This document shows, one piece after another, positions 27,001 through 36,700 of a DNA stretch of 64,000 nucleotides (the stretch's first letter is position 1; every line of letters starts with the position of its first letter). Below the pieces are notes generated by a model. That model was not told the DNA's origin. It worked only from the letters and a program-made list of their open reading frames with translations, and did no database searches. The stretch is from the NCBI RefSeq assembly GCF_035582795.1, contig NC_134367.1, positions 20,440,062-20,504,061 on the forward strand, read 5' to 3'. Made by a program: the position numbers and the translations under genes. Origin of the DNA: Mycteria americana. Lineage: Eukaryota; Chordata; Aves; Ciconiiformes; Ciconiidae.

Positions 27001-30000
27001 AGAAAGCGATAGTTAGTCTACAAATGAGTGCATACAGTTGTACTGGTTTTGGCTCAGATAGAGTTAATTTTCTTCACAGTAGCTGGTATGGGGCTATGTT
27101 TTGGACTTGTGCTGAAAACAGTGTTGATAACACAGGGATGTTTTAGTTACTGCTGAGCAGTGCTTACACAGTGTCAAGGCCTTTTCTGCTCCTCACCCCA
27201 CCCCACCAGCAAGGAGGCTGGGGGTGCACAAGGAGTTGGGAGGGGACACGGCTGGGACAGCTGACCCCAACTGACCAAAGGGCTATTCCATACCATATGG
27301 CGTCATGCTCAGCATATAAAGCTGGGGAAGAAGAAGGAAGGGGGCACATTCGGAGTGATGGCATTTTGTCTTCCCAAGTCACCATTACGCATGATGGAGC
27401 CCTGCTTTCCTGGAGATGGCTGAACACCTGCCTGCCATGGGAAGGAGTGAATGAATTCCTTGCTTTGCTTTGCTTGCGTGTGTGGCTTTTGCTTTACCTA
27501 TTAGACTGTCTTTATCTCAACCCACGAGTTTTCTCACTTTTACTCTTCCGATTCTCTCCCCCATCCCAGTGGGGCAGGGTGAGCCAGCGGCTGGGCTGAG
27601 CTGCCTACCGGGGTTAAAACACAGCAACAGTACATGAAAATGCCCAAGGATGATTTATTCACCCAGCAAAGGGAGAGGATCCCCACCATCATCGCCTCAC
27701 AAGAAAAGGCAGCATTTGGTCAGGAATGACTTTCAAAACGTCTTCTTTAATGAAATTACCTTTTTCTCCTGGAGGCCCAACTCTGCCTGGACGACCTGGA
27801 GCACCCTTCTCCCCCTTTTCTCCAGCCTCCCCTGTTGATACAAAACGAAACAAAAAGAAGAATCATATTAAACCAGGACTATTTTCTGTTGGTGGCAGTG
27901 ACAAGACTGCCATTCTCCCCACCTACTATAAATAAAAACCTACTATAGCAAGAGGTGAAAAAAATAAAAGCAGATAGGATCTGACTTAACAGCTTTCCTT
28001 GATGCACGGAGAACAGAGTTTCCTGCAATTGGCATAGACACTGACAAAACCCCAGTCAATACATTACTGAAGTCTCATACAATGGGTCTAGTTTTGTGGA
28101 TGTTACTCATATCATCAACCTCCAAAAAGCCCAACAGCACAATTCACTTAAGTAGAAGCTTCAGAATTAAGCCCCAACTTAGCACATAAACTTCTAGGTC
28201 TGTGTTCAACAAACATTTCCTGAGTATGTGCTAAGGACATGCTTAAGTCTCAAATGAAAATGGCTTAACTATTATCTCAAATTAAAAAAAAAAAAAAGAG
28301 AAAAAAAGAAAAAATGTATGCCATTTACAGATTAAGGATGGATCAGGCCTATAAGAAGGCATTGGTACATCCCTCATTTAGAGGATCATTTTTACGCATG
28401 AAAGAGTATCCCCTAATCCATAGTCTCAATTATATACTGTGCCTTTTAATCTCTGGGGTACGAACCACTGTGTACTTACACGCACATGGCTCATTATTAT
28501 ATTCAGCATATTTAAACATCAGTTTCTGTAAATGTTTGCCTCCCTGGTGCCTTTCATTGGAAATTTGGGGATGCTTACCTTGTTTCACCCCCTACTATTG
28601 TACTACTATCGTAGTTTGCCACTGACATAAAATTAAAATCTCTTAAACAAATAGAAGTTTAAAGAATGATTTACATAGCCACCTTTACAAAAAAGATTTA
28701 TATGAAGGACAAGAAAGCTCTACGGCTTCACAGAAAAGAAAATGCCAGGATCTAAAAGCCAGAGCGGAGCTAGCACAACACACCTGGTGCCCCAGCGCTG
28801 CATTTCATTTCTAGAGAGGAGAGCGAGCACCAGCTGCTCCCCAGGAGGCTGAAGGGAGCACGGTAGCAGGAAAGTCAATGGTTATCACGTACCCCTCAAG
28901 CTCTGCTCTCTGGCATAGCTGGCAGCTGTGGTTCAGAGAGGGACATAGAGATGACATGTAAAAACAAGCCAAAACATGGTACGTTTCAAATATGCAGCCT
29001 CCAGCTCTCTCTCTCTCCTTATTGCAGACATAGGTGGCTGTGAGCTGAACTCGGCCTCCATCTGTTATATTTTCCTTCTTCAGGCTGCCAGCAGGCTCCA
29101 GACCACCTTCCCTGCCTTCAGACATGCAAAAATAGGCCATTCTCTGACCTTAATGAGGACAAACTTCACATAATCCCAAGTGAATAATATTGTTAGTATG
29201 AAACAGGCTATTATTTGGCACATTTGGGAACGTCACTTTTTTATTGTCAGGTAACCAATAGGCTTTGTATGATTGCCTTTCCCCCCTCAGGGCTGGTTAT
29301 GAGTTCTTTGCTTCCCAAAGATAAATCCTGACAATGACTTTTTCCTGCTCTCTGGAGGCCGAGAGCAGGCTATTACAGCCTATTGCTTTACACGTTCTTC
29401 AGAGTGAAAGCTGTGCATTAGGGATCAATAAAATAGATCACTCTTGCTTCAGGCCATTACACTTGCCTGCATTTATTCCTATAATAAGATGACACTGCAT
29501 TCCTTAGTGTGGGTGTTTAAGAAACTTTCCCTGGGAGGAGATTACCCCATTAAGGCCCGGCTACAGACCACTCTGTATTTTTTGTTATCAGCTGTTTTAA
29601 GTGGCAAGACCTTGGCCAGTTCAGCTTTGCCAGGCTTAAGTCTCTGTTTTTGCTCTATGCACCCTAAGCACTACGCAAGTGAGGAAGCAAAGCCTGTGCA
29701 GGCGTCGTGGGCAACAAAACAGTTTTCTGTCAAGGAATTTCAATCAGTTTAATTTATCACCAATTAACACTAACTTTTAACTTTTGATTCCTGAATTAGG
29801 AAGAAAAAACAAACAAATGAACTTAGAGAAAGACACCTCCGCTCCCCACTTCTCTTCTCCAGCCTGTGCCACACATTACACCCAGTCCTTTTGGAGCAGA
29901 AGGCTGGGGTCAGTGCGTTGTGGTCCCTACCCAGTTGCTCCGGCGTCGCCTCCTGCGCCAGCCACAGATGCCTTTGCAGTTGTACCTCCTGCTCAGTCTC

Positions 30001-33000
30001 CTCTCCATCCCTTCCCGGGTGGCTCTTTGCTCCAGCCCCACTGCATGAAAACGTACCTTCTTCCTCAGTGCAGTGCAGCTCTTGCCGACACCGCTGAGAC
30101 GGGGCAAGACATGCTCAGCGGTGCTCCACAGCGTTGTGATGCCCCACACCCCCAAAAGAAATTTAGCCCTGGTACCGAACTGAGCTGCAGCAGGATCGCA
30201 GGTATCAGGTACAACCCGGACACTGCTACAAGCTTCTCCTGTCATCTCTGAGAGTGATCTTTCATAATTCAAACAATATATCTTACCATTGCTGTCAATT
30301 TACCTCCTTTTGTGAATTCTTTGGGACAGAATTTGTCTCTGATTATGTTTGCATCCTGCCTACCTTGAGCTGTACCATCTACTGTAATGAAAACAGCACG
30401 CCAAATATTAACTACATGAGCTATTAAGCATTCCTTGGCTGGTGATAACTCTCTTCCATTACTCATATTCCCTGTGTGAGTAGACACATCAAGTGTGGGC
30501 ATAAAAAAATTGGGTTTATTTTATTTATGTAGCATCAACTTTTTTATGTATTTTATGCCATTGAGACTATTAAGACAATTCCTGAAGGGAGACAAAACAA
30601 GGTGACAAACTGAGAATTTAAACTTTGAAGGATTGTTCCATGTTATTTTTTTCTCCACAATAGTAGTAACTTCAATCTCATGGGCCTATCAAAAGGAACA
30701 GGACTTTAGGAAGAATATGAGTGAGCAATGTAGTGAGGCTTCATCATCCATCCCTTCTTCACACACAACACACTTTTCCCATTATTAATATCGTCAGCTG
30801 TCTAAAATACGGATCAGTCTGCTGTCTGGATTCTCAGAGCCACGGTATTTTTCCCTTCCGCATTTCATCTTATTCCTTTATACTGTCGAGGTTATAGAAA
30901 AAAAAAGAAAAAAAGAAAAAAAAAATCAGTCCCTAAGACCTAAGCTTCTGACCTTAAACTCATTTGTGCCTTTTTCTATTCTTGGTGTCTTTACTGGCTT
31001 TCTTCATCTTCCATTTCCACCTCCATTCTCATCTCATCCCCCTTCCAATTCCTCCTTTTATTCTGTGGGGTCCTAATAGGCTTTGTGTCTTTTTTTTTTT
31101 TTTTTTTTTTTTAAGTTTCTAGACTCTCCACTCAGTTTCATTCTTTGTGCTCTTCTTTTCTCCTTTCCCTTTATTTCTCCCTGTTCTTCTAAAACGTGTC
31201 CATTTATGCTCCCCCACTTTCGGGTACTTTTCCCTGGTGTCTCTCCTTTGCCACGCCATTTGGGCTCCGCTTTCTGCACCACCTCTTAGGCTTAACCCTC
31301 TCCTCCTATTTTTTCCCTTTCACACATCCCACGCTCTCCCTCATTTCTTCCACTTCTTCCCTGTACCTATTTTTCCCAAATCCTGACAGGCTTGTGCCCA
31401 GCAGTGGTGCAGGGCTCTGTTCCTCCAGCACTGGAGATGTTGCTGGCAGCCCAGCAGTGGAGAAGATGGGGCAGATCTAAAAGCCGCAGCGAGCAAATCC
31501 CACTGCATGGGAGCTGAAATTTGGGCACGTGGCCACATATATGCTCAGTTTAGAGGGAGCCTTGGCCACCAAAATGGGTTGGAGTTGTGCCAGTGGGGGA
31601 CAGCAGTATCTCATTACCAATTCTCTGAGCCAGTCCCCTGACAGCGTAGCTGGAGCATTGATAGCTTTTTAGGGATTCCACATTAACTAGGGCTGTATCA
31701 GGCCATTTTGTGCTTGACTGAATTTGTACATCAATCTCTCTCACTTTTGCAAGGCTTACATCTCATGAAGCGGAGTGAAATCATTAACACATCATGGCTT
31801 TCAGATCCCTCTGTTGTTTCCTGGCTTAGGATTGCCTTCTGACAAAGGGCCAGGGTCCCGCACTGTTTTTACGTTTTAAAAAACTCTGCTGCATATAATA
31901 ATAATAACAGTCCTTTCATAAAAATGGTAATCACAGATGTTAATTTTGACTGAGTAGACAAATAAGGAAACTAAGGCAAAGTAGTTACAAAACTTGTCAA
32001 AGCCTGTCAACTTCTTTGAAATGAAAAAATCATTTCAAAGCTTTGGTCCCCAGTGCTGTGAGGTCTGACCATTTGACTGATCTTCTCTGTAACTTCAGAC
32101 AACATATATTTAACTTGATTGTGCTCTTCTCTGTGAGTCACATCAACAGCACTATCTTATGCCTATTTCACAGCAAATATATCAAACAAATGAAACAACT
32201 TCACTCAAGGCTTAGTCAAACCTCAGAAGACCTGGATATAGTGCTGTTCTTTCTAACTAGAACATCTGCAGAAGGTGTAAATATTATTAAGATTTCAAAG
32301 GCCATTTATTGAAGTAAAATAAAAAAATACAGATTTTGGTTCAGTTCAGGCATCCAAAGCTGCACCTATAATAATAATAAACAAAACAGGAGAGGCTTTT
32401 TGGTCCTGAAGCCAATTGGCCAAGCACAACCCACATCCCTACAGCCCAATTCTCTTGCTTCCAGCACAGGGCAGCCACATGCAAACTGGGCAATGTCTGG
32501 AGAGAGCAGTTTACACTACAGCCAAACCTGCGGCCAGGCTGCGCTTGCAATTTAACTATATGAACAATTGCAGGACAGAACTGAGCCTTGCCCTCACCCA
32601 TCAACTAACCAGCACAGAGCCTGCAGTCCATAATACGGTCCTCAGGCAACTGGGTGAAGCCCAGGTTCCCACTAGATAACGTTAGTGGCATCAATATTGT
32701 TAGGTGAGTTTTGTAATACTACAATGCATAACTACCAGAAAAATTGGAAGATTAGTTGTGCAGTTCTTAAACAATGCATTTTTTTAATCGTTAATGATAA
32801 ACTGGTGGTTTTCATGGGTTTGTTTGTCCTTAGTTGACAGGTATTTCCCCATGCTCACAGGTGTTACACTCCAGTAGAAATACCATAGCCTCCATAACGA
32901 GAATTACTGTTATTGACTAAACAGGGCTAGGATTTCACACCCTAATGGATGCTGTTGCTTTAAAATGCTAATTCTTCCCAGCTGTTGATTTCCTATCTAA

Positions 33001-33728
33001 GGCACTTTAATACATTTTTTGCTACGAAAAGATCAATAATTTATTATGCCATCTTTTTTGGCAATAGTTTGGGGCATATTTTGTAAAAATGTTGCTTTTG
33101 TTGACAGAAACTATGGAAATGCCAAAAATCTAATTTTTTTTTCTTCTAAAAGGCACTGAGCATTTAAAACTCAAGGGAGGGCAAGCAGAAGACTAGAAAA
33201 CACAAAATATTTCCTATTAGTACATCACAAAATGGCAATGAAAACCTTTCCAGATTTAAAGTAGGGACTGATTTTACAGTCTTTGGGCATGTGCACCGTT
33301 CATGAGTATAAACACAGACAAAGCAATCAGGCAGCATATCAGAGTAACAAGCACTACTGATCAGGAGGCGAGTCTGGGAAACTTTGGCATGCATTCTCTG
33401 AACCGTGTTCATTTTAACAGACTTAAGTTCATCTTATGAACCTTAAAACTCCATTTTTAAGGAGGCTACAAACCGGACAAATAAGAAGACAACTGAAAGG
33501 CACCTTCTTTGTCTCTGTTAGAAACAGTCGGTGGTGCACACGAGCCTGCTAGAAAGAAAGGATTAGTATTTGAACGATGGAGTAGACTTCCACATTACCT
33601 TTGAGGCCTGGAACAAGAATTTGAACAGAGCAGGACTCCTCTGCAATATGTTGAGGATATCCAGACCTTAGCAGTGACAGGAAGGCAAGGCTAATTAGAG
33701 TCACCAAGAAAACCAGATCTCTCTTCAT
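11626..33728 (-). CDS. COLEC11: Collectin-11 (CL-K1), complete split coding sequence
   Basis: The coding sequence joins six exons in minus-strand order: 33728-33599, 27831-27760, 14525-14454, 13706-13653, 12287-12192 and 12017-11626. The total is 816 nt, which is 271 codons plus TAA, the same length as human collectin-11. The protein has a signal peptide (about residues 1-25), Cys33 in the N-terminal segment for oligomerisation, 24 perfect Gly-X-Y triplets (Gly41-Gly110), an alpha-helical neck (about 113-142) and a C-type lectin domain to residue 271. Lectin cysteines are 170/264 and 242/256. EPN (232-234) and WND (251-253) are the calcium and sugar-binding motifs typical of mannose/fucose-type lectins. 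Known role of the family: a secreted pattern-recognition lectin that binds microbial glycans and MASP proteases to start the lectin complement pathway; it also has a developmental guidance role. All splice sites are GT-AG and every internal junction is phase 1. No disruption is visible. Confidence 0.97.
12192..12287 (-). CDS. COLEC11: COLEC11 neck exon (coiled coil)
   Basis: A 96-nt exon between acceptor TTTCACAG and donor GTAGGT. It encodes the end of the collagen region (split Gly110, Ile, Pro), a CEC cysteine pair, then [12 protein letters not shown] and a heptad-like run through [12 protein letters not shown]. This is the trimerising alpha-helical neck. The exon is phase 1 at both ends. 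The intron to the lectin exon is only 174 nt. Confidence 0.95.
13653..13706 (-). CDS. COLEC11: COLEC11 collagen exon (54 nt)
   Basis: A 54-nt exon, the classic collagen unit of six Gly-X-Y triplets, with acceptor TTTAG and donor GTAATC. It encodes [18 protein letters not shown], residues 92-109, and splits the next glycine codon. It corresponds closely to the human segment at the end of the collagenous domain. It is too short to stand out as an open frame and was found by its Gly-X-Y pattern and splice signals. Confidence 0.95.
14454..14525 (-). CDS. COLEC11: COLEC11 collagen exon (72 nt, second)
   Basis: A 72-nt exon with eight triplets, residues 68-91, acceptor TATAG and donor GTATGC. The translation begins [11 protein letters not shown] and continues through [11 protein letters not shown], characteristic of collectin-11. 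It is phase 1 at both ends, so this exon and the other collagen exons are frame-neutral cassettes that could be skipped without breaking the frame. Confidence 0.95.
14896..15633 (-). mobile_element. CR1 LINE, 3' part, relatively young
   Basis: A 5'-truncated CR1 in the minus orientation, sense to COLEC11. Its 3' end lies near 14,896 with the family's GATTCTGTGATTCT-like tail. An open frame at 14,978-15,445 (155 codons, minus) carries the C-terminal part of the CR1 reverse transcriptase: [12 protein letters not shown], then [20 protein letters not shown], and [18 protein letters not shown] near the end. The continuation of the frame at 15,418-15,651 retains [18 protein letters not shown]. The low decay suggests a later insertion than the other CR1 pieces here. 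It lies about 370 bases upstream of the 72-nt exon at 14,454-14,525. Confidence 0.95.
15634..20200. other. COLEC11 intron 3 sequence, mostly unassigned
   Basis: No exon is recognised. A short CA/TA-rich stretch lies at 15,823-15,875. Around 19,750-19,880 the plus strand reads [17 protein letters not shown], which recalls the CR1 ORF2 segment before the RT domain, but the match is too short to call. The rest shows nothing I can name. Confidence 0.5.
20205..20695 (-). mobile_element. Ancient CR1 LINE remnant
   Basis: Read from the plus strand, the order of phrases ('gatcatatcctcctcagact', then a 'cagaaccacact' block, then 'cccatctgccatcttcttg') follows the antisense of old CR1 3' sequences common to birds, turtles and crocodilians. 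The element is therefore in the minus orientation. It is heavily diverged, with no open frame, and the edges are approximate. Confidence 0.7.
21349..21460 (-). mobile_element. CR1 LINE 3' tail fragment
   Basis: The plus strand reads gaatcatagaaccattgggt followed by tggaagggacctttaaaggt and 'catctagtccaaccccc', the reverse complement of the canonical CR1 3' end. Only about 110 bases remain, a very short 5'-truncated insertion in COLEC11 intron 3. Confidence 0.95.
24075..26064 (+). mobile_element. Decayed CR1 LINE, about 2 kb
   Basis: This is a long CR1 copy in the plus orientation, antisense to COLEC11. Family segments appear in the expected order: a 'ggctctttaggaagg' block (24,175), the endonuclease end with LLDLLFT and [10 protein letters not shown] (about 24,535-24,615), an N-A-K-V-H-L-A-R-C-like block near 24,975, an RT C-terminal block with [20 protein letters not shown] (25,685-25,745), a 'gacacacagcgaaaggacaag' block (25,800) and the 3' tail ending 'attattctgtgg'. 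Many stops and indels show it is inactive. Confidence 0.9.
26065..27038. other. COLEC11 intron 3 segment without recognised features
   Basis: AT-rich intronic DNA between a decayed CR1 and the solo LTR. I see no exon, RNA gene or further repeat family. Its last five bases, ACAGT, are the left copy of the target duplication flanking the LTR. Confidence 0.5.
27039..27626 (+). mobile_element. Solo LTR of an avian endogenous retrovirus
   Basis: A 588-bp element beginning TGTACTGG and ending ACAGCA (TG...CA ends), flanked by a perfect 5-bp duplication ACAGT (27,034-27,038 and 27,627-27,631). The sequence belongs to an LTR type I recognise as repeated in many bird genomes. It retains a TATAAA box at 27,315-27,320, a CRE-like GCGTCATG just upstream and an ATTAGA hexamer at 27,500-27,505 resembling its polyadenylation signal. 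No internal gag/pol/env sequence adjoins it, so it is a solo LTR left by LTR-LTR recombination. It lies in COLEC11 intron 3, antisense to the gene. A 5-bp duplication fits an ERVL-like origin, but the family name is not established here. Confidence 0.92.
27760..27831 (-). CDS. COLEC11: COLEC11 collagen exon (72 nt, first)
   Basis: A 72-nt exon with eight triplets, residues 44-67, acceptor TCAACAG and donor GTAATT. It begins with the split glycine then [15 protein letters not shown], and ends GPPGEK. It is followed by a 13.2-kb intron (27,759-14,526) that carries most of the repeats in this gene. A solo LTR starts 133 bases inside that intron. Confidence 0.95.
27832..30900. other. COLEC11 intron 2, exon-3-proximal part
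   Basis: No coding exon is recognised. Simple A-rich DNA lies at 28,281-28,314. A less AT-rich patch at 29,840-30,240 has open frames on both strands but no domain motif. The block at about 29,180-29,760 is unusually free of repeats and rich in homeobox-type TAAT motifs and CCAAT-like sequence, so it could be a regulatory element. Confidence 0.4.
30897..31390. repeat. Polypyrimidine-rich tract with 23-base T run
   Basis: From about 30,960 to 31,390 the plus strand is strongly enriched in C and T, including an uninterrupted T run at 31,090-31,112. It is preceded by an A-rich stretch (30,897-30,924). On the strand of COLEC11 transcription this is a polypurine tract in intron 2. Long purine/pyrimidine strand asymmetry of this kind can form triplex DNA, but no function can be shown from sequence. 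Confidence 0.85.
31391..33598. other. COLEC11 intron 2, exon-2-proximal part
   Basis: Unassigned intronic DNA. No splice-flanked open frame with collectin features was found, and I saw no recognised repeat. Confidence 0.5.
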
Positions 33729-33754
33729 AATGAGCACTTACAGGTCACTGACTC
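33599..33754 (-). CDS. COLEC11: COLEC11 first coding exon: leader and N-terminal segment
   Basis: The coding part is 33,728-33,599: residues 1-43 plus the first base of Gly44, with donor GTAATG. Residues 4-20 ([17 protein letters not shown]) form the hydrophobic core of a signal peptide, and cleavage is likely around SGYPQ. Cys33 lies in [11 protein letters not shown], the conserved pre-collagen segment. The start is the ATG at 33,728-33,726, which aligns with the human start; an in-frame GTG three codons upstream is not used. Bases 33,729-33,754 are 5' UTR behind a strong acceptor (TTTTGTTTAG), so at least one noncoding exon lies further upstream. Confidence 0.93.
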
Positions 33755-36700
33755 CTAAACAAAAGAATGAATAAACAGTTATAAGAATTCCAAAGACTTT
33801 CAACAGTTTCTGAACATATGCAGCATCCTACTACAAATACAATATATTTTTGCGTGCCATAACCCACATAGCATGAGAAGGACGTGTGCAGGTCCTCCGA
33901 GCAGGTTGTACGTTCCACAGGCATATATGAAACATGCAGCAGTGCATTCAGCAGTTTGTTTTTGTGTTAGACTGGGTAAAATAAAGCTCAGGAGAAATTT
34001 AGTTAAGAAAAAGGAGATTAAGCAATGCTAGTAATAGGGAATTCTGCGTTCATGATTTCTCATTGGAGGCAGGGATCTGGGAAGGTCAAAGGAGAAAATC
34101 TAGTACACGGGCTTGCATTGAAAGATGTCAGTACTAAGTTGCCACTTAGAAAGAGTGCATACTGCTCTAAACAGGCAATTCAGTAGATGATGAGACCAAC
34201 CTAAAGGCCTGAAATGTCACTTCCCATCTACCTGAGCACTGAAATTGTGCCCAGCAAATTGTCCTATACAATAGCCCTCGTGTAACTCATTGAGGGTGGA
34301 AGGGAGATAATATTTCACTATATCATGCAATGAAGTTACATCAGAGCCTTCAATAAATCCTGAAAAGATTCACCTCTGAAACTACCCTTGTCTAAGCCTA
34401 CAAGTGAAATGGCTTGTCTGATATTAGGCTCTGAAGAGATCTCTCAGAAAACAACAGTACAGAAATGAAGTTTGTGTGAAAGGACCATCAAAAGCCAGGA
34501 TTTAGGGGGTCTGTAGAAATACTCTTTGACAAAAGTGTTATTTATGTACTTCTGATATGTTTTTCCAGTCCTTCTTTCACCAAGGCTCTGTACTACACAA
34601 ACAAGCTGAAAGTCATATCAGGGTTTCAAGAGAAAGTACCTGTATATCATCTTTTATTGCCATGATACAGACGTGTGCATTTTACATCTAGAGCAAGAAG
34701 ATTGGGCTATATTACTCTCCACTCCCTGATTTCCTTCAAAAATAAGCCCAGTAGGATTAGGCACAGGTGTGGGGCCAGTACATGGGTCTGTGTCTCTCGA
34801 CGTGCTGGGGGTCTAGAAAGGTGGATCTATTATTGTGGCGATGGCCTGAAGGAGTAAGCATGCTTCAGCAGGGACAGGAGAATAAGGAGCTTCAGGGTGA
34901 GAACGAGCTAGTGAAGCAGATACCAAAACGTAAGGGATGGAGCAAGATGGGCAGACTGCCCTCCGCATGCAACCAAATTCAGTTTTGCCTTTACTATTAA
35001 AAAGCCTCGCTCTAATTTTAAACTCCACCATCAACTCTGATATATTTAATAAATGTCTTAGCAGTAAGACTAAGTAGATGACTTTGGAGTTGGGGGAAGA
35101 AATTATCCCTCTGAACTGCTGTCCGTTGTGTGCTTCCATCATCCTCTAGGAGATAAAAATCAGTAGACTGCAGCAGGGATGTCAGACGGGAGCAGATTTT
35201 GTCTCCCTCCTCATATGGGCAGGGCATGGCATGAGTTATGGGGGAGACTGCTCTGCCTTACAAGACCCTTGCTACACCATCTATACTGCAGGGCAGGGGT
35301 GCTCCACAACACACTCCCCAGTTCTTGCTGATCATCCAGATTTGGGGCACAGACTACAGTATACTGTGAGCCCTTTTGACTCAAATCTCTTCCCCAGCTT
35401 TCCTTCCAAAGGAGACTGAGATGCAGCTGGAGGACCATGCCTAAAAAAGGTGGGGTGTATGCTTGGACCTGGGAAGAGCTCCTGGGCAAGGGATCACTTG
35501 ATAGAGTCGTAGTCTAATGGGCTACAGGGAGGCTGAAAACCCTAGGGAAAATAATTGGTGCTGGGTAATCCTCCCATGGAGGAAGGAAGGAACAGGGATT
35601 ATCTGGGCATTTTCACAGCCACAACATGCCACGCTCCTGGAACAGGACAGCCCTGAACTGCTTCATACACAAGCTCTGCCAACCAGAAAGAAGACCCAGG
35701 ACAGCATGGACCAAAAAAAGGAAGTTTCCACTAAGCTGTAACGTAACAATTTTATTTTCAGGGCCTCTGTCTCAATTTCCTATTACCTTTTAGTCTAGCA
35801 GATCACAATATAGACAGTCTTACTAGAGATGCATTTTGTACCCTCACAACATTCCTGTCACACTGCTAAGCCCTAATGTCATTTATACAAGTCTCCTCTT
35901 ACAGCTTAGGGTGCAGGTTCTGGAGGAACAACACTAACTCATATACAGATGCTTACGGTATTTTTTTTTTCCCTTCAAGAGTGCTCAGCTCCCAAAATTT
36001 TGCTTATGCTGCCACAACTAAGATGACTGCAGCTCATATATACATGTCAGCTTTAAAATATCTAGCTCAGGTATTGCTAGGAGCACACAAATCCACAGAA
36101 GTACAAACGTCAGCATGCGTTGCTCCAATATTTAGGCCACATTAAGTTTTGTCACAATTGCAGCAACATCACTCAAGACTTACAAGAGTGCAGGCAAAAC
36201 TGAATTTTGCCACCCCAACTACAAGGAACCAGAGCTGGAGGAGAAGGCACATCACGAATGTGGATCTAGAGAACAGCAATAGTTGTGAGGGGAAAGGGAA
36301 GAGTAATGGAAATATGCATGTAAAGCTTCTACTGCCACGGAGAAGCAGCGACCAGCCCAGCTCCCCAGGGCTCCGACAGACAAAACCGACAGGAAAACAT
36401 TTGCTGTGTTACTGTCCTCTGCTTTCTCGGGCTGCTGCCTCCTTTGCCTATACACAGAGCCAGCCCTGACTGCCAGAAACCAGTCAGGCCACTGGCCACC
36501 TTACAGCTATTTTCTAAGGTTATACAAACTACTTGATCACAGTCTTGATATAGTTTTGAAGTATCGGATCTCTGTGATAGAACTCTTTGCCCTCATATCC
36601 TCATGTGCATATCAAACAAATTACTTCACATACATGGCCACACCACCCCAAAAGAAGATTCCTAACCCCAAGGTACAAGGCACTGGCTGCATCTTGGTGT

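Noticed and set aside
31083-31480. Overlapping frames rich in F, L, S and P
   Set aside because: They are translations of the polypyrimidine tract and not genes.
33726-33737. In-frame GTG three codons upstream as a COLEC11 start
   Set aside because: The ATG at 33,728 aligns with the known collectin-11 start, and GTG initiation is not expected for a vertebrate nuclear gene.
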